NCBI GenBank assembly: GCA_947305245.1
Contig: CAMZDG010000001.1
Span: 1-64,000, forward strand
Source: an uncultured Lachnospiraceae bacterium
Lineage (GTDB): Bacteria; Bacillota; Clostridia; Lachnospirales; Lachnospiraceae
DNA: 64,000 nt
Direction of reading: 5' to 3'
The notes below the pieces were generated by a model. The model was not told where the DNA came from. It did no database searches and saw only the letters and a program-made list of their open reading frames with translations. Of this stretch, positions 53,331 to 62,611 are shown in pieces; the first letter of the stretch is position 1, and each line of letters begins with the position of its first letter. The position numbers were made by a program, and so were the translations under genes.

Positions 53331-54572
53331 TTATCCCTGCCTTCCAGTCATGCCGGCAGCATACTTTCCGGCAATCCATCCGCTCGTCCATGCCCACTGC
53401 AGATTATATCCTCCGCACCTTCCATCTACGTCAAGAAGCTCTCCTGCAAAGAATAGTCCCTGATGCAGCTTTGATTCCATGGTATCCTTGATCTGCTGAA
53501 GATCCACGCCGCCGGCGCAGACCTGGCAATTTTGAAAGTCTCCCGTTTTCGTCGCGGTAACGGTAAAATTCTTGCAAAGCCAGAAAAATTCAATGAGTTT
53601 GCTTTCAGAAATTTGATCAGAAGCCTCCGAGGGTTTCATGCCAAGCCGTTTGATCAATAAGATCACAAGCTTTTTATGTAGGGTTCCCGTAAACAGTTCC
53701 TCAACAGAGCGTCCGCCGCGAAGTGACATGCGCTCTTTGGCGAGCTTCGTCAGCTTATCCGCCTGGATCTGCGGCAGGAAATCAATTTTCACTTTTAATT
53801 CTTTTTGATCTTTCAGCGCATAGGAGGCGATCCTGCTCAGCTGGAACGTTGGAATTCCGGAAATTCCATAGTCTGTCAGCTGAAGCTCTCCTCTTTCTGA
53901 AGCGATGACGGCTCCATCCTTGGAAAAAAGCGTGATCTCGGCATCCGTCCTGACACCGGCAATGGAGGGGAAAAAATCTTCTTTACACCTGAGAGCCGTC
54001 AGTGCAGGAACCACGGGCACAATGCGATGCCCCAAAGCCTTCGCGAGATCATACCCGCTCCCGTCCGATCCGGTCTTAGGCGCCGCCTTCCCGCCCGTCG
54101 TAAGGATCACGGCATCAAAGCGCCTGATCTCCTTACCGCCTCGAACCTCCCAGCCTCCGCCCTGCATCGGCTTTACGGAGTCTACCCGAAACATAGTTTC
54201 TACTTGGATCCCGAGCGAAGCGATCTCATGCCGGAGCACGTCCAGTACGGCGCTTGCCTGCTCGCAGAAAGGATATAGATACCCATTTCGATCCCGTAAA
54301 AAAAGACCCAAGCCCTCAAAAAACGAAATGGTATCCTGAACGTCAAACTGCAAAAAGCATTGCTCTAAAAAATCGCTTGGGCCATAATAGCACCCGGCGT
54401 TAAAATCTAGGTTACTTAGATTACATTTCCCATTTCCGGTTGAAAGGAGCTTTTTCCCGACTCTCTCCCCTGCTTCCAACAGGGTGACGGCGGCGCCCTC
54501 CCTTGCCGCTGTGATCGCAGCCATCAGGCCAGCGGCTCCGCCGCCCACAATGCCAACTTTCTTTTTGTTCAT
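53331..54572 (-). CDS. BaiN/HI0933-family flavoprotein
   Basis: About 413 aa. The FAD motif VGIVGGGAAGLMAAITAAREGAA opens the protein, followed by GKKLLSTGNGKCNLSN, AVILTTGGKAAPKTGSDG and the C-terminal FFAGELLDVDGRCGGYNLQWA segment, the signature set of the HI0933/BaiN (RdsA) family. One relative reduces bile-acid double bonds, but most members have no known substrate, so bile-acid activity should not be assumed. The ATG at 54572 follows AAGGGAAG. It is coupled to the next flavoprotein gene. Confidence 0.93.
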   Translation of the reverse strand: MNKKKVGIVGGGAAGLMAAITAAREGAAVTLLEAGERVGKKLLSTGNGKCNLSNLDFNAGCYYGPSDFLEQCFLQFDVQDTISFFEGLGLFLRDRNGYLYPFCEQASAVLDVLRHEIASLGIQVETMFRVDSVKPMQGGGWEVRGGKEIRRFDAVILTTGGKAAPKTGSDGSGYDLAKALGHRIVPVVPALTALRCKEDFFPSIAGVRTDAEITLFSKDGAVIASERGELQLTDYGISGIPTFQLSRIASYALKDQKELKVKIDFLPQIQADKLTKLAKERMSLRGGRSVEELFTGTLHKKLVILLIKRLGMKPSEASDQISESKLIEFFWLCKNFTVTATKTGDFQNCQVCAGGVDLQQIKDTMESKLHQGLFFAGELLDVDGRCGGYNLQWAWTSGWIAGKYAAGMTGRQG

Positions 54573-54613
54573 CTTATCTTCCCTTATCAAATCCTTATCC
54601 CAGTCCAATATTC

Positions 54614-55252
54614 TCAGCTCGTATATGCCTCAAGAAAATCAAACAGAGCCTGTTGATCCTTTAAGTAGATCATGGTAGCCAATTCCTCCTGCAGCTCACT
54701 CGGAAGCATGTCCATCGTGACGTCAGTCGTCATATATAATGTCTTACCGTCATCAAACAGCACGACGACGCGATGATCGATCACTGCCAGATAGAACCCG
54801 TCCTCCGGGCTCGCCTTCCTGTAATTCTTCTGAACAACGACTCTTTCACTTGCAAAGCTTAGCACTTCCAGGCTCAAGAATCCTTTCTGCCTCTCCGAAA
54901 GTGGCGGCGTCTCATCATATCGCTCCATGCATTCCAGAAAGGTTTCCCGGTCCATGCCTGCATACTGGCTTGGCAGGCGACTGATCACTTCATGGACCGT
55001 TCCCTTTCGAACGTCAATCTCCTTCATGACAAATTCCGCATCACTTCTAAGGCAGGCATTCCACTGGGAAACCTGGACGTCCGCCTCGGAAAACTCCGGT
55101 GCTTCCTCCGTCACGCCCGGCATGTAATACACCTGCGGCTCACTGAAATCCCTTCCATTCCAGAAGATCATTAATGCCAGCAAGAATCCAAAAAGGACAC
55201 AGCAAGTTGCCGTGGCAAAAAATAAACTGATACTCTTAACTGCTTTCATCAC
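54614..55252 (-). CDS. Membrane-anchored protein, possibly BofC-like
   Basis: 212 aa with one N-terminal membrane helix (about 8-30) and an extracellular or forespore-facing domain. The C-terminal 60 residues (YLAVIDHRVVVLFDDGKTLY to LKDQQALFDFLEAYTS) recall the BofC C-terminal domain, where a beta-hairpin is followed by a helix. That similarity is from memory and weak. BofC modulates SpoIVB in sporulation. The neighbours include a SpoVB-like flippase upstream, which fits a sporulation role without proving it. Confidence 0.5.
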   Translation of the reverse strand: MMKAVKSISLFFATATCCVLFGFLLALMIFWNGRDFSEPQVYYMPGVTEEAPEFSEADVQVSQWNACLRSDAEFVMKEIDVRKGTVHEVISRLPSQYAGMDRETFLECMERYDETPPLSERQKGFLSLEVLSFASERVVVQKNYRKASPEDGFYLAVIDHRVVVLFDDGKTLYMTTDVTMDMLPSELQEELATMIYLKDQQALFDFLEAYTS

Positions 55253-55307
55253 AACACCCCCATAAGGTCTCTTTTTAAGAGTATCAGCTTATTCTTGATT
55301 TTTTATT

Positions 55308-56903
55308 CTAATAGATGCCCATCATTTTTCCGAGCGCCAGCAAGGCGCCTCCGAAGGGAATAACGCTAAGCTCCTCCTCACTGAAATTACGAAGAAGGAT
55401 AAGGACGCTATAGTATGCCACAAAGCCAACGCCTCCGACGATCAACACAATGAAAAGACTTTCCACGTGATCCCCGAGGAACTTCACGCAAAGCGCCTGC
55501 AGGATGCCCACAGCGGCGGCAACCCCCAAAGGAAGCAAGACCACTTTAAACCAATTCATTTTGCCGCCAAGGATCTGCACGCAAATGGCGCCAAGCAGTA
55601 CGGAATAAATGGCGGATGAGATCAGCCCTGCATACATCAGCGCCAAAAGCCCCATCTTTTCGTCGGTCCAAAGGATCGTAAACATCATGACGAAAAGAAT
55701 ATTGCTTAAAACCCCCATGCCAACTGCCAATGCGTTCTTTCCAAATCGCATCAGCATTCTGGAAAAATAAAAGCCAAGGGAGGAAAACAGGATCCAAAAG
55801 CTCCCCTGAAATACCAATTTCACGAGGTTCGGAGAGGTAAATCCGGCCAGGGCTCCCACCTGCGCAGGCATCGTGGAGACGCACACGCATAAGATCAAAG
55901 CCAGGCTGAGGATCAGATGGATCCCGCCGTGGAAGCAGACTCTTCCGAGGCGAACCTCATCATTCTTATAAAATCCCCCCACCTTACTCCAAAAAGGCAC
56001 TGCGACCGCATTGAGCAGGCGATACAAAAGCAGACAAACTGCGAAATATCCCACAAAATAGGTGCCATAAGTAAGCGGCGACGTGGCCCCTTCCCGATGA
56101 TAAAAGATCATCATGCCGATGGCAACCGGGAATAGTTCCATAAAGCCGATCAGCGAACGAAAGATCATGTTCCGGCTGCAGGCGCCGACATACCCCTGAA
56201 AGCTCACGGAAGCGCGCATGCTCTCAGTTTCTCCGCGCTGTCTTCTCCTTCTCGTGCCAAGGAAGGAAAAGAATAAGAACAAAATGACAACGAGTTCCGC
56301 CATCACAATGGCCAGGCACCATCCCGCGCCCGTATACATGGCGGAATATCGCTCCACCTTAAGCAAGGCGCTAACCTTTTCTCCATATTCTCCCGAGGTG
56401 CTGCCAAGCACAATGCCGAACGCATAGATCACGATCAGTCTGAGAATGCAGGTCACCACGGTAGGAAGTTCGGACCCCTCGCCCTGACAATACCCTAACA
56501 GAAGATAGGACATTCCGCGCAGGAAAAGCAGCGGCGATAAGATCCAGATCATCAAACTGCTGTAGGGACAACCAAAGACCTTTTCTCCCAGGGCGGTCCC
56601 GACGGTAAGCATCAGGATCGTTCCAAGCGCTCCCATAAAGATCTGACAGATCAGGGAAAACCAGCGAATGTTCTGAACGCTCTTAAACTGCCCTTTTGCC
56701 CTGCGGATCCGGATCAGCTTTGCAAGCACGTCCGGCAGGTTTTCTCCGACAAATGTCCAAAGCAGAAAGAAAAGCATGAGCGGAACCAGGAAAAACCCGC
56801 TTCCTTCCAGCCCCAGCTTGCGTTCGATCGCAAGGAATAAGACAATTTCAAACGCTTTTGATAAGTATTCGATCTGCTTTCTTTTGACCTCAAATTGTTT
56901 CAT
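55308..56903 (-). CDS. SpoVB/MurJ-like multidrug/oligosaccharidyl-lipid/polysaccharide exporter-superfamily protein
   Basis: 531 aa with about 14 membrane helices. Overall pattern matches polysaccharide-type flippases: a basic N-terminus (KRKQIEYLSKAFEIVLFLAI), charged loops, and long pairs of helices. Compared with standard SpoVB the first repeat is diverged, so whether it moves lipid II, another lipid-linked sugar or something else is not clear. It follows ybeY by 16 nt, and a BofC-like gene follows, hinting at a sporulation or cell-wall role. Confidence 0.75.
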   Translation of the reverse strand: MKQFEVKRKQIEYLSKAFEIVLFLAIERKLGLEGSGFFLVPLMLFFLLWTFVGENLPDVLAKLIRIRRAKGQFKSVQNIRWFSLICQIFMGALGTILMLTVGTALGEKVFGCPYSSLMIWILSPLLFLRGMSYLLLGYCQGEGSELPTVVTCILRLIVIYAFGIVLGSTSGEYGEKVSALLKVERYSAMYTGAGWCLAIVMAELVVILFLFFSFLGTRRRRQRGETESMRASVSFQGYVGACSRNMIFRSLIGFMELFPVAIGMMIFYHREGATSPLTYGTYFVGYFAVCLLLYRLLNAVAVPFWSKVGGFYKNDEVRLGRVCFHGGIHLILSLALILCVCVSTMPAQVGALAGFTSPNLVKLVFQGSFWILFSSLGFYFSRMLMRFGKNALAVGMGVLSNILFVMMFTILWTDEKMGLLALMYAGLISSAIYSVLLGAICVQILGGKMNWFKVVLLPLGVAAAVGILQALCVKFLGDHVESLFIVLIVGGVGFVAYYSVLILLRNFSEEELSVIPFGGALLALGKMMGIY

Positions 56904-56919
56904 GACGCATCCTCACGCT

Positions 56920-57417
56920 TTATCTAGTGATTCCAAGCTCCTGCAATATCTTTTCCTGTTTTTCTTCCATCACGATTCTTTCATCGTCTTCCATATGATC
57001 GTAGCCGCATAGATGCAACATGCTGTGAGCCACCAGGAAGGCGAATTCCCGTTTCTGGGCATGCCCGTAATTCTCTGCCTGCTCGATCACCTTATCCACC
57101 GAAATGATAATGTCGCCTAGGATCAGCTCTCCGGAATCCGGATCGAAATAGTCCGCTTCCTTTTCTTCCGCCTTGGAAAAGTCTCCGGGCTTATCGAAGT
57201 CCAGATTCGGGAACGACAACACGTCCGTCTCCTTGTCGATCTCTCGATACTGTCTATTATATTCTCGGATCCCGACATTGTCCGTGAGAAGCAGATTCAC
57301 CGTTGCTTCATAAGGGCATGCTTCCGCATCCAAAACGGCATTGATCACGGCCGTCGCGGTCTCCTCTACGGAAAACGGAAAGCTGATCTCCGATTCATTT
57401 TCTGCATATAGGGTCAT
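56920..57417 (-). CDS. ybeY: Endoribonuclease YbeY
   Basis: Zinc-dependent single-strand RNase of about 165 aa that matures 16S rRNA 3' ends and helps ribosome quality control. The metal motif is HSMLHLCGYDH, preceded by NRQYREIDKETDVLSFP and LILGDIIISVDKV, all diagnostic. Start ATG 57417 (MTLYAENE), with GGAAG upstream; a longer frame to 57495 is not conserved. It comes after phoH in the usual yqfC-yqfD-phoH-ybeY order. Confidence 0.96.
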   Translation of the reverse strand: MTLYAENESEISFPFSVEETATAVINAVLDAEACPYEATVNLLLTDNVGIREYNRQYREIDKETDVLSFPNLDFDKPGDFSKAEEKEADYFDPDSGELILGDIIISVDKVIEQAENYGHAQKREFAFLVAHSMLHLCGYDHMEDDERIVMEEKQEKILQELGITR

Positions 57418-57507
57418 CTCCGTACTTCCTTCCTTCCAAAACCAAATTCCGAAAGCGCAGATCACTTTCGTTTCTTCCGTCTCCTTTGGTACCATCCGAA
57501 ACTGGCG

Positions 57508-58599
57508 TCACTTTCGTTCCTTGAGCCTGCCTTCCGGGCGTCTTCTCGCGCTTCGGTTTGTGCGCTCCTGCATCCGAAGATTCCTTGCATTTTCGCGCTC
57601 TTCATAGCTTTCATAAGCCTTGACGATCTTTTGCACCAAAGGATGACGAACTACGTCGCGGCTGGTCAGCTTGCAAAATGCAATGTCATCGATCTTCCCA
57701 AGGACGCGCTCCGCGACCTCTAGTCCGGAACGAGTTCCGGCCGCAAGGTCCTTCTGCGAGGAATCTCCCGTGACCACGACCTTGGAGCCAAATCCAATAC
57801 GGGTCAGGAACATCTTCATCTGCGCGGGCGTCGTGTTCTGCGCCTCATCCAGTATGATATATGCATTATCAAGCGTACGCCCTCTCATGTACGCCAGCGG
57901 CGCCACTTCGATCAGGCCCTTCTCCATGTTTTTGGCAAAGCTTTCCGCGCCCATGATCTGGTAGAGAGCGTCATATAACGGGCGAAGGTAAGGATCCACC
58001 TTACTTTGCAGGTCACCTGGCAAAAATCCCAGCTTTTCTCCTGCTTCGATCGCAGGTCTGGTCAGGATGATCCTGTTCACTTCCTCTTTCTTAAACGCCG
58101 TGATGGCCATCGCCATGGCAAGGTAAGTCTTTCCCGTACCCGCAGGCCCGATGCCAAAGACGATCATATTCTTTCGAATGGCATCCACGTAGGCTTTTTG
58201 CCCCATGGTCTTTGGTTTGATGGGCTTTCCCGTCACGGTATGACAGATCAGGTCTCCGTCAATCTCTTCTAATTGTTCTTCCTGTTCTTCCTTGCCCAGT
58301 TCGATCGCGTAGTCCACGTTCTGCTCCTCAATCTCATTCCCCCGCCGATTAGACCTGCAAAGCTGCTCCAGGACTGCCTTCGCCTTTGCGGCATCCTGCC
58401 TTCGTCCTCGGATCACCACGCGTCCATTGCGGTCTACGATGGTGACTCCAAAGCTTTCTTCCATTTTTCTAACGTATCGGTCGGAAGCTCCAAACACTGC
58501 CTGTAACTGCTCCGAAGGGATTTCCATTTCAATGGAAACAAGTTCTTCCTGCAGTTCATTTTCTTGTTGTGATAACCTGTTTAATTCCGTCAAATTCAT
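57508..58599 (-). CDS. phoH: PhoH-family ATPase
   Basis: Cytoplasmic ATP-binding protein of about 363 aa, probably involved in RNA metabolism. A KH-like N-terminal part (FGASDRYVRKMEESFGVTIV) precedes the PhoH core: Walker A FGIGPAGTGKTYLAMAMA, LTRPAIEAGEKLGFLPGDL and Walker B AYIILDEAQNTTPAQMKMF, then TGDSSQKDL. The C-terminus has a basic tail rich in arginine. The ATG at 58599 is within the end of yqfD (about 44-nt overlap), and its GGAGG is unusually close, so a TTG two codons later is an alternative start. Confidence 0.95.
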   Translation of the reverse strand: MNLTELNRLSQQENELQEELVSIEMEIPSEQLQAVFGASDRYVRKMEESFGVTIVDRNGRVVIRGRRQDAAKAKAVLEQLCRSNRRGNEIEEQNVDYAIELGKEEQEEQLEEIDGDLICHTVTGKPIKPKTMGQKAYVDAIRKNMIVFGIGPAGTGKTYLAMAMAITAFKKEEVNRIILTRPAIEAGEKLGFLPGDLQSKVDPYLRPLYDALYQIMGAESFAKNMEKGLIEVAPLAYMRGRTLDNAYIILDEAQNTTPAQMKMFLTRIGFGSKVVVTGDSSQKDLAAGTRSGLEVAERVLGKIDDIAFCKLTSRDVVRHPLVQKIVKAYESYEERENARNLRMQERTNRSARRRPEGRLKERK

Positions 58600-59788
58600 C
58601 CTCCGTCTTTCGGAAAAGATCAGCCCTTTCCCGAACGAGTATGCTGCCATAAATTTGGCAACAATCTCCCTCGATACTTATTTTAACATCTTTTTCAATA
58701 ATTTGTACCCCTTTTTCTTCTAAAGTTGCAAGAAAACGCAATATTTTTTCCTCCGCAACCGCAAAAAGCTCTTCCTCCTCATATTTTTCCAGTATCGGAA
58801 AGGCCTCCAGGTGACTAGTTTTCCGGATCATGACTGGAATTCTAAGGATCTGAAAGAGCTTTGGCATCTTAGTCGTTTCCACTTTGACCTCATCATAAAA
58901 CCATTTTCCCTTTTTCTTGTTTAGCTCCCTTCCGCCCAGGATCAATGAGGTCATATTCTTTTCTCTTCCGGTCGGCTCCTTTTGAACGAAAGTTACCGAA
59001 AAAGCATCCTCGATCCATCTTTCCCTCTCGATCCATATGGTCGCATCCGGCGTGACGGGAAGAACCTCCTTGATGGTCCCGTCCTCCTGATAGATGGGAA
59101 GAGACCCTGAAACAAGGAGCTGTTCCTTTTTAACATAGTCTCCTTGTTTCACCTTTGGCACGCCGCTTCGCAAGGTCATGCTGACAATCGTTCCGTCGAA
59201 GGGACTGAGCAGATCCATTCCGCGTCTGTCCGGTGCATTTTCCTTCTCCTTTGGAACGTCCCGTTCCTTTAGATCGATCCGCAGCGTCGTTCCGACAAGC
59301 TGTACGTTGGTCCAGATGATATCCTCGAATTCCTTCCGAAGAAGCTTTTCCATCTCCGTCTCGTCTATGTCAGAGAGCCTCATCCCGATCATGATCTCAT
59401 GACCTAGCAGAAACTCAAGGCACTGATCCTCCGTCACCTTTCCACAGCCAGTAACCTCCACGGACCATAGAAATCTTGAGGTCATCAGGCAAAAACACGG
59501 CGCTAGGGCCGCACAGGCGAAAAAGACCCATCTTGTTCGCATTTTCCTCACAAAAAAGGGTAGTCCCATTCGTTTCTGAATGGCTACCCTCACTTTTGTT
59601 TTTCTGACAATTGTGTGAAGCTTATAAAACTCTCTCAGGGAAATCATGGCCCTGCAGATTTCACCACTTCTTTGAAGGTTCCAAAGGTGGATCCTGCGGC
59701 CTGCGCATAAGTTTAAGAACCGCTCCACGTGCTCGCCCCTGATGGTAATACATAAATATCCGAAAATAAGCCTGACTGCCTTTCCCAT
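58556..59788 (-). CDS. yqfD: Sporulation protein YqfD
   Basis: About 410 aa, membrane-anchored. An N-terminal cytoplasmic domain (IRGEHVERFLNLCAGRRIHLWNL, split by a conserved cysteine pattern) is followed by a membrane helix near residue 85-105 and a large extracellular part with VEVTGCGKVTEDQCLEFL, LVGTTLRIDLKER and FDGTIVSMTLRSGVPKVKQGDYV. This is the YqfD/spore-stage IV pattern. SigE-dependent in Bacillus; its molecular job is unclear. ATG 59788 follows the yqfC stop after one base, with GGCGG as site. Confidence 0.93.
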   Translation of the reverse strand: MGKAVRLIFGYLCITIRGEHVERFLNLCAGRRIHLWNLQRSGEICRAMISLREFYKLHTIVRKTKVRVAIQKRMGLPFFVRKMRTRWVFFACAALAPCFCLMTSRFLWSVEVTGCGKVTEDQCLEFLLGHEIMIGMRLSDIDETEMEKLLRKEFEDIIWTNVQLVGTTLRIDLKERDVPKEKENAPDRRGMDLLSPFDGTIVSMTLRSGVPKVKQGDYVKKEQLLVSGSLPIYQEDGTIKEVLPVTPDATIWIERERWIEDAFSVTFVQKEPTGREKNMTSLILGGRELNKKKGKWFYDEVKVETTKMPKLFQILRIPVMIRKTSHLEAFPILEKYEEEELFAVAEEKILRFLATLEEKGVQIIEKDVKISIEGDCCQIYGSILVRERADLFRKTEDEFDGIKQVITTRK

Positions 59789-59789
59789 A

Positions 59790-60083
59790 TTACGAACCGC
59801 CTTCCCGCATCTCGTATTGCACGGTCCGCACCGTCCCGCGTACCACAAGGTCTTCACGGGTATAATATTCCATGACAAGGCGTTTCCCCTCGATGATGAT
59901 CTTGCCGCGTTTTCCTTGCAGGATCAGGGCATTTTCCGTAAAGGTCAATATCCCTCGGCAATGCTCTACCCAGACGCGCTGATTTCCGGAGATCGTCACC
60001 CGCGCCTCTCCCCTTAGGATCTCAGGCGGAATGCGCAGTCCATCCGTCAGCTGAAAGAAGTCCCAAGCCTTTCGAATTGCCAT
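59790..60083 (-). CDS. yqfC: Sporulation protein YqfC (YabP-like)
   Basis: A 97-aa beta-rich protein of the YabP/YqfC family. LRIPPEILRGEARVTISGNQ, a short HCRGILTFTENALILQGKRG stretch and a C-terminal LVMEYYTREDLVVRGTV match. It pairs with YqfD and is generally expressed in the mother cell during sporulation. It starts upstream of yqfD with almost no gap, so the two are likely co-translated. Confidence 0.92.
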   Translation of the reverse strand: MAIRKAWDFFQLTDGLRIPPEILRGEARVTISGNQRVWVEHCRGILTFTENALILQGKRGKIIIEGKRLVMEYYTREDLVVRGTVRTVQYEMREGGS

Positions 60084-60149
60084 TCGCTGCCCTTCCCGCG
60101 CATTTTACTCACTGTACCATATGGGACTGCGGCTAAAGATAGAACCAGA

Positions 60150-61454
60150 TCAGTCAATTCTTCCCTTGATGAGCTTCGCAGGCAACGGCTTCTCTTCAGA
60201 GATCGTATACGCCTTTAGAAAGCGTTCCATGGACGCTTCCGCCTTCGTTTCCTCATTGGAGTACATGGTTGCCAGGCTTTCGCCCTCCTTTACGTAGTCT
60301 CCAATCTTTTTATGAATGACAAATCCAACGGAGAGATCGATCGTACTTTCCTTCGTCTCTCTCCCGCCGCCGAGCATCAGGCAGCAGCTCCCGATCTCAT
60401 CACAGATGATCCTTGAGACATAGCCGCTCTTTGGCGCAGGGATTTCCGTAATTCTCGAAGCCTTCGGCAGAAGTGAAAGGTCATAAACCGCCCTGGGATC
60501 ACCACCCTGCGCTTCCACAAATTCCGCCAGCTTTCGAAGCGCCGCACCGCTTTGTACGGCTTCTTCCAGCTGTTGTCTCGCTGACGAGATCGAATCCGCC
60601 CTTCCCCCTGCCATCAGCATCTCGCTCCCTAGCGAAAGCACGAGCTCCGTAAAGTCCTTCGGCCCTTTTCCCTGCAGGGTTTCAATGGCCTCGATCACCT
60701 CTAAGGAATTGCCGACTGCATTGCCGAGAGGCTGATCCATGTCGGTCACCAGTGCGCTCATCCTTCTTCCGGCACTCTTCCCGATCTTTACCATCGCCTC
60801 AGCCAGTGCAAAGGCGTCTTCCTCCTTCTTCATAAAGGCGCCGCTTCCCGTCTTTACGTCGAGGACGATGGCATCCGCTCCGGAGGCAAGCTTCTTGCTC
60901 ATAATGGAGCTGGCGATCAAAGAAAGATTGTCCACCGTGGCCGTCACGTCGCGAAGGGCATAGAGCTTTTTATCAGCCGGAGCCAGATCCGCCGTCTGCC
61001 CCATAATGGCTATTCCAATCCTATTTACGTTTTCATGGAACTGTTCCACCGTAAGGGAAGTGGTGAACCCAGGAAAGCTTTCCAGCTTATCAATGGTCCC
61101 GCCGGTATGTCCCAAGCCGCGGCCGCTCATCTTCGCCACGGGAAGTCCGCAGGCGGCAACCATCGGTGTGAGCGCAAGCGAGGTCTTATCTCCAACGCCT
61201 CCCGTGGAATGCTTGTCCACCTTGATCCCACGAATGTCCGAAAGGTCAAGCGTCTCTCCGCTTTCCGCCATGGCCATGGTCAGCTCATAGGTCTCCGCTT
61301 CCGTCATCTTTTGAAAATAGATGGCCATCATCAGCGCCGACACCTGATAATCCGGGATCTCGCCCGCCGTATATTTCTCGATAAAAAAGCGGAGTTCTTC
61401 CTTGGAAAGCTCTCCGCCGTTACGTTTTTTCATGATGATGTCATACATTCTCAT
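60150..61454 (-). CDS. pdp: Pyrimidine-nucleoside phosphorylase
   Basis: Splits thymidine, uridine or deoxyuridine with phosphate in nucleoside salvage. 434 aa, normal length. The family signature [20 protein letters not shown] with the phosphate-binding residues is near 110, [20 protein letters not shown] near 80, and [11 protein letters not shown] near 200. The C-terminal barrel-sandwich domain ([20 protein letters not shown]) is complete. It could be named deoA; the Firmicute type usually accepts uridine as well. Upstream of yqfC by 66 nt and downstream of nth. Confidence 0.95.
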   Translation of the reverse strand: MRMYDIIMKKRNGGELSKEELRFFIEKYTAGEIPDYQVSALMMAIYFQKMTEAETYELTMAMAESGETLDLSDIRGIKVDKHSTGGVGDKTSLALTPMVAACGLPVAKMSGRGLGHTGGTIDKLESFPGFTTSLTVEQFHENVNRIGIAIMGQTADLAPADKKLYALRDVTATVDNLSLIASSIMSKKLASGADAIVLDVKTGSGAFMKKEEDAFALAEAMVKIGKSAGRRMSALVTDMDQPLGNAVGNSLEVIEAIETLQGKGPKDFTELVLSLGSEMLMAGGRADSISSARQQLEEAVQSGAALRKLAEFVEAQGGDPRAVYDLSLLPKASRITEIPAPKSGYVSRIICDEIGSCCLMLGGGRETKESTIDLSVGFVIHKKIGDYVKEGESLATMYSNEETKAEASMERFLKAYTISEEKPLPAKLIKGRID

Positions 61455-61484
61455 TGTAAACCCTCCTTTGTTATCCCCAAATAA

Positions 61485-62132
61485 CTAAAGATTCTTCTGA
61501 CAAACGCCGCTCAAGCAGCATTCCTCACAATGAGGCTTTGTTCTCGCCGTACAAACGGCCCTTCCGTGATCCACAAGCCTGTGGCAGAGTTCATTCCCCT
61601 CCTCGGGCGGAACGATCTTCCAGAGCTCCTTTTCCACCTTTGCAGGTTCCTTGATGCCATTCACGAGCCCGATCCGATTCGAAAGGCGAATGCAATGCGT
61701 GTCCGTCACGATGGCAGGCTTCCCATATACGTCGCCCAAAACAAGATTCGCGCTCTTTCTTCCAACGCCGGGAAGCGAAAGAAGCTCCTCCATGGTATCC
61801 GGAACCCTTCCTTGATATTTCTCCCGAAGCATTTTCATACAGGCGCTAATGTCCCTGGCCTTGCTGTTTCCAAGTCCGCAGGGATGCACCAGCTTTTCGA
61901 TCTCTTCCACGGGGGCGTTCGCGAGTGCTTCCACGTCCGGGAAATGCCGATAGAGTTCCTCCACGACAACGTTCACCCTGGCATCCGTACACTGCGCAGC
62001 AAGCCTGACACTGACTAGCAGTTTCCATGCCTGGTCTCTATCATAAGTTAACGTGCAGTCAGAATTGGGATAGGCTTCCTTCAAAAGCTGTATCACCTGC
62101 AACGCCAATTCTTTTTTCTTCTTTCCACTCAT
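61485..62132 (-). CDS. nth: Endonuclease III
   Basis: DNA glycosylase/AP lyase of 215 aa that removes oxidised pyrimidines. Helix-hairpin-helix LLSLPGVGRKSANLVLGDVYG carries the catalytic lysine, the aspartate is in AIVTDTHCIRLSNRIGL, and a C-terminal 4Fe-4S site is CTARTKPHCEECCLSGVC with C-x6-8-C-x2-C-x5-C spacing. The ATG overlaps the rlmH stop by 4 nt (ATGA). Confidence 0.96.
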   Translation of the reverse strand: MSGKKKKELALQVIQLLKEAYPNSDCTLTYDRDQAWKLLVSVRLAAQCTDARVNVVVEELYRHFPDVEALANAPVEEIEKLVHPCGLGNSKARDISACMKMLREKYQGRVPDTMEELLSLPGVGRKSANLVLGDVYGKPAIVTDTHCIRLSNRIGLVNGIKEPAKVEKELWKIVPPEEGNELCHRLVDHGRAVCTARTKPHCEECCLSGVCQKNL

Positions 62133-62608
62133 TTGTGATATGGTTCTCCATGTAAAATGCGAAATCCGCGGTAGATCTGTTCCAAAAGGATCACCCGCAT
62201 CAGCTGATGTGGGAATGTCATGTCAGAAAAGCTGACCGCCGCATTTGACCTTTGACAGACTGCCTTAGAAAGACCAAGGGAGCCACCGATCACAAAGGTG
62301 ATCTGGCCTCTCCCTTTCACTGCCGACTGTTCCAAGAACTTGGAAAAGTCCTCTGAATTCATCTTTTTTCCGTTGATCTCCAAGGTGGAGACGAACATGT
62401 CCTCCTTGATCTTCGCAAGGAGTCTTTCTCCCTCACGATCCTTGATCTGATTCATGATCGCTTCGGAGGCGCCATCCGGAGTCTGCTCATCAGGCACTTC
62501 GATCACTTCCAGCTTACAGTAGCGACTCAGCCTTTTTTCAAACTCCGAAATGGCATCTCGATAAAACTTTTCTTTGATTTTTCCGACGCAAAGGATTGTA
62601 ATCTTCAT
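62129..62608 (-). CDS. rlmH: 23S rRNA (pseudouridine-1915 N3)-methyltransferase RlmH
   Basis: SPOUT methyltransferase of 159 aa acting on helix 69 of 23S rRNA in 70S ribosomes. ILCVGKIKEKFYRDAISEFEKRLSRY opens it, and TFVIGGSLGLS, the S-adenosylmethionine knot segment, LSDMTFPHQLMRVILLEQIYRG and the C-terminal HGEPYHK are diagnostic. It lies 3 nt downstream of the zinc-ribbon gene. High confidence. Confidence 0.96.
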   Translation of the reverse strand: MKITILCVGKIKEKFYRDAISEFEKRLSRYCKLEVIEVPDEQTPDGASEAIMNQIKDREGERLLAKIKEDMFVSTLEINGKKMNSEDFSKFLEQSAVKGRGQITFVIGGSLGLSKAVCQRSNAAVSFSDMTFPHQLMRVILLEQIYRGFRILHGEPYHK

Positions 62609-62611
62609 GGA

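Noticed and set aside
53331..54572. Bile-acid reductase (BaiN) function for the flavoprotein
   Set aside because: Family membership only; no other bai genes in the window and most family members have unknown substrates.
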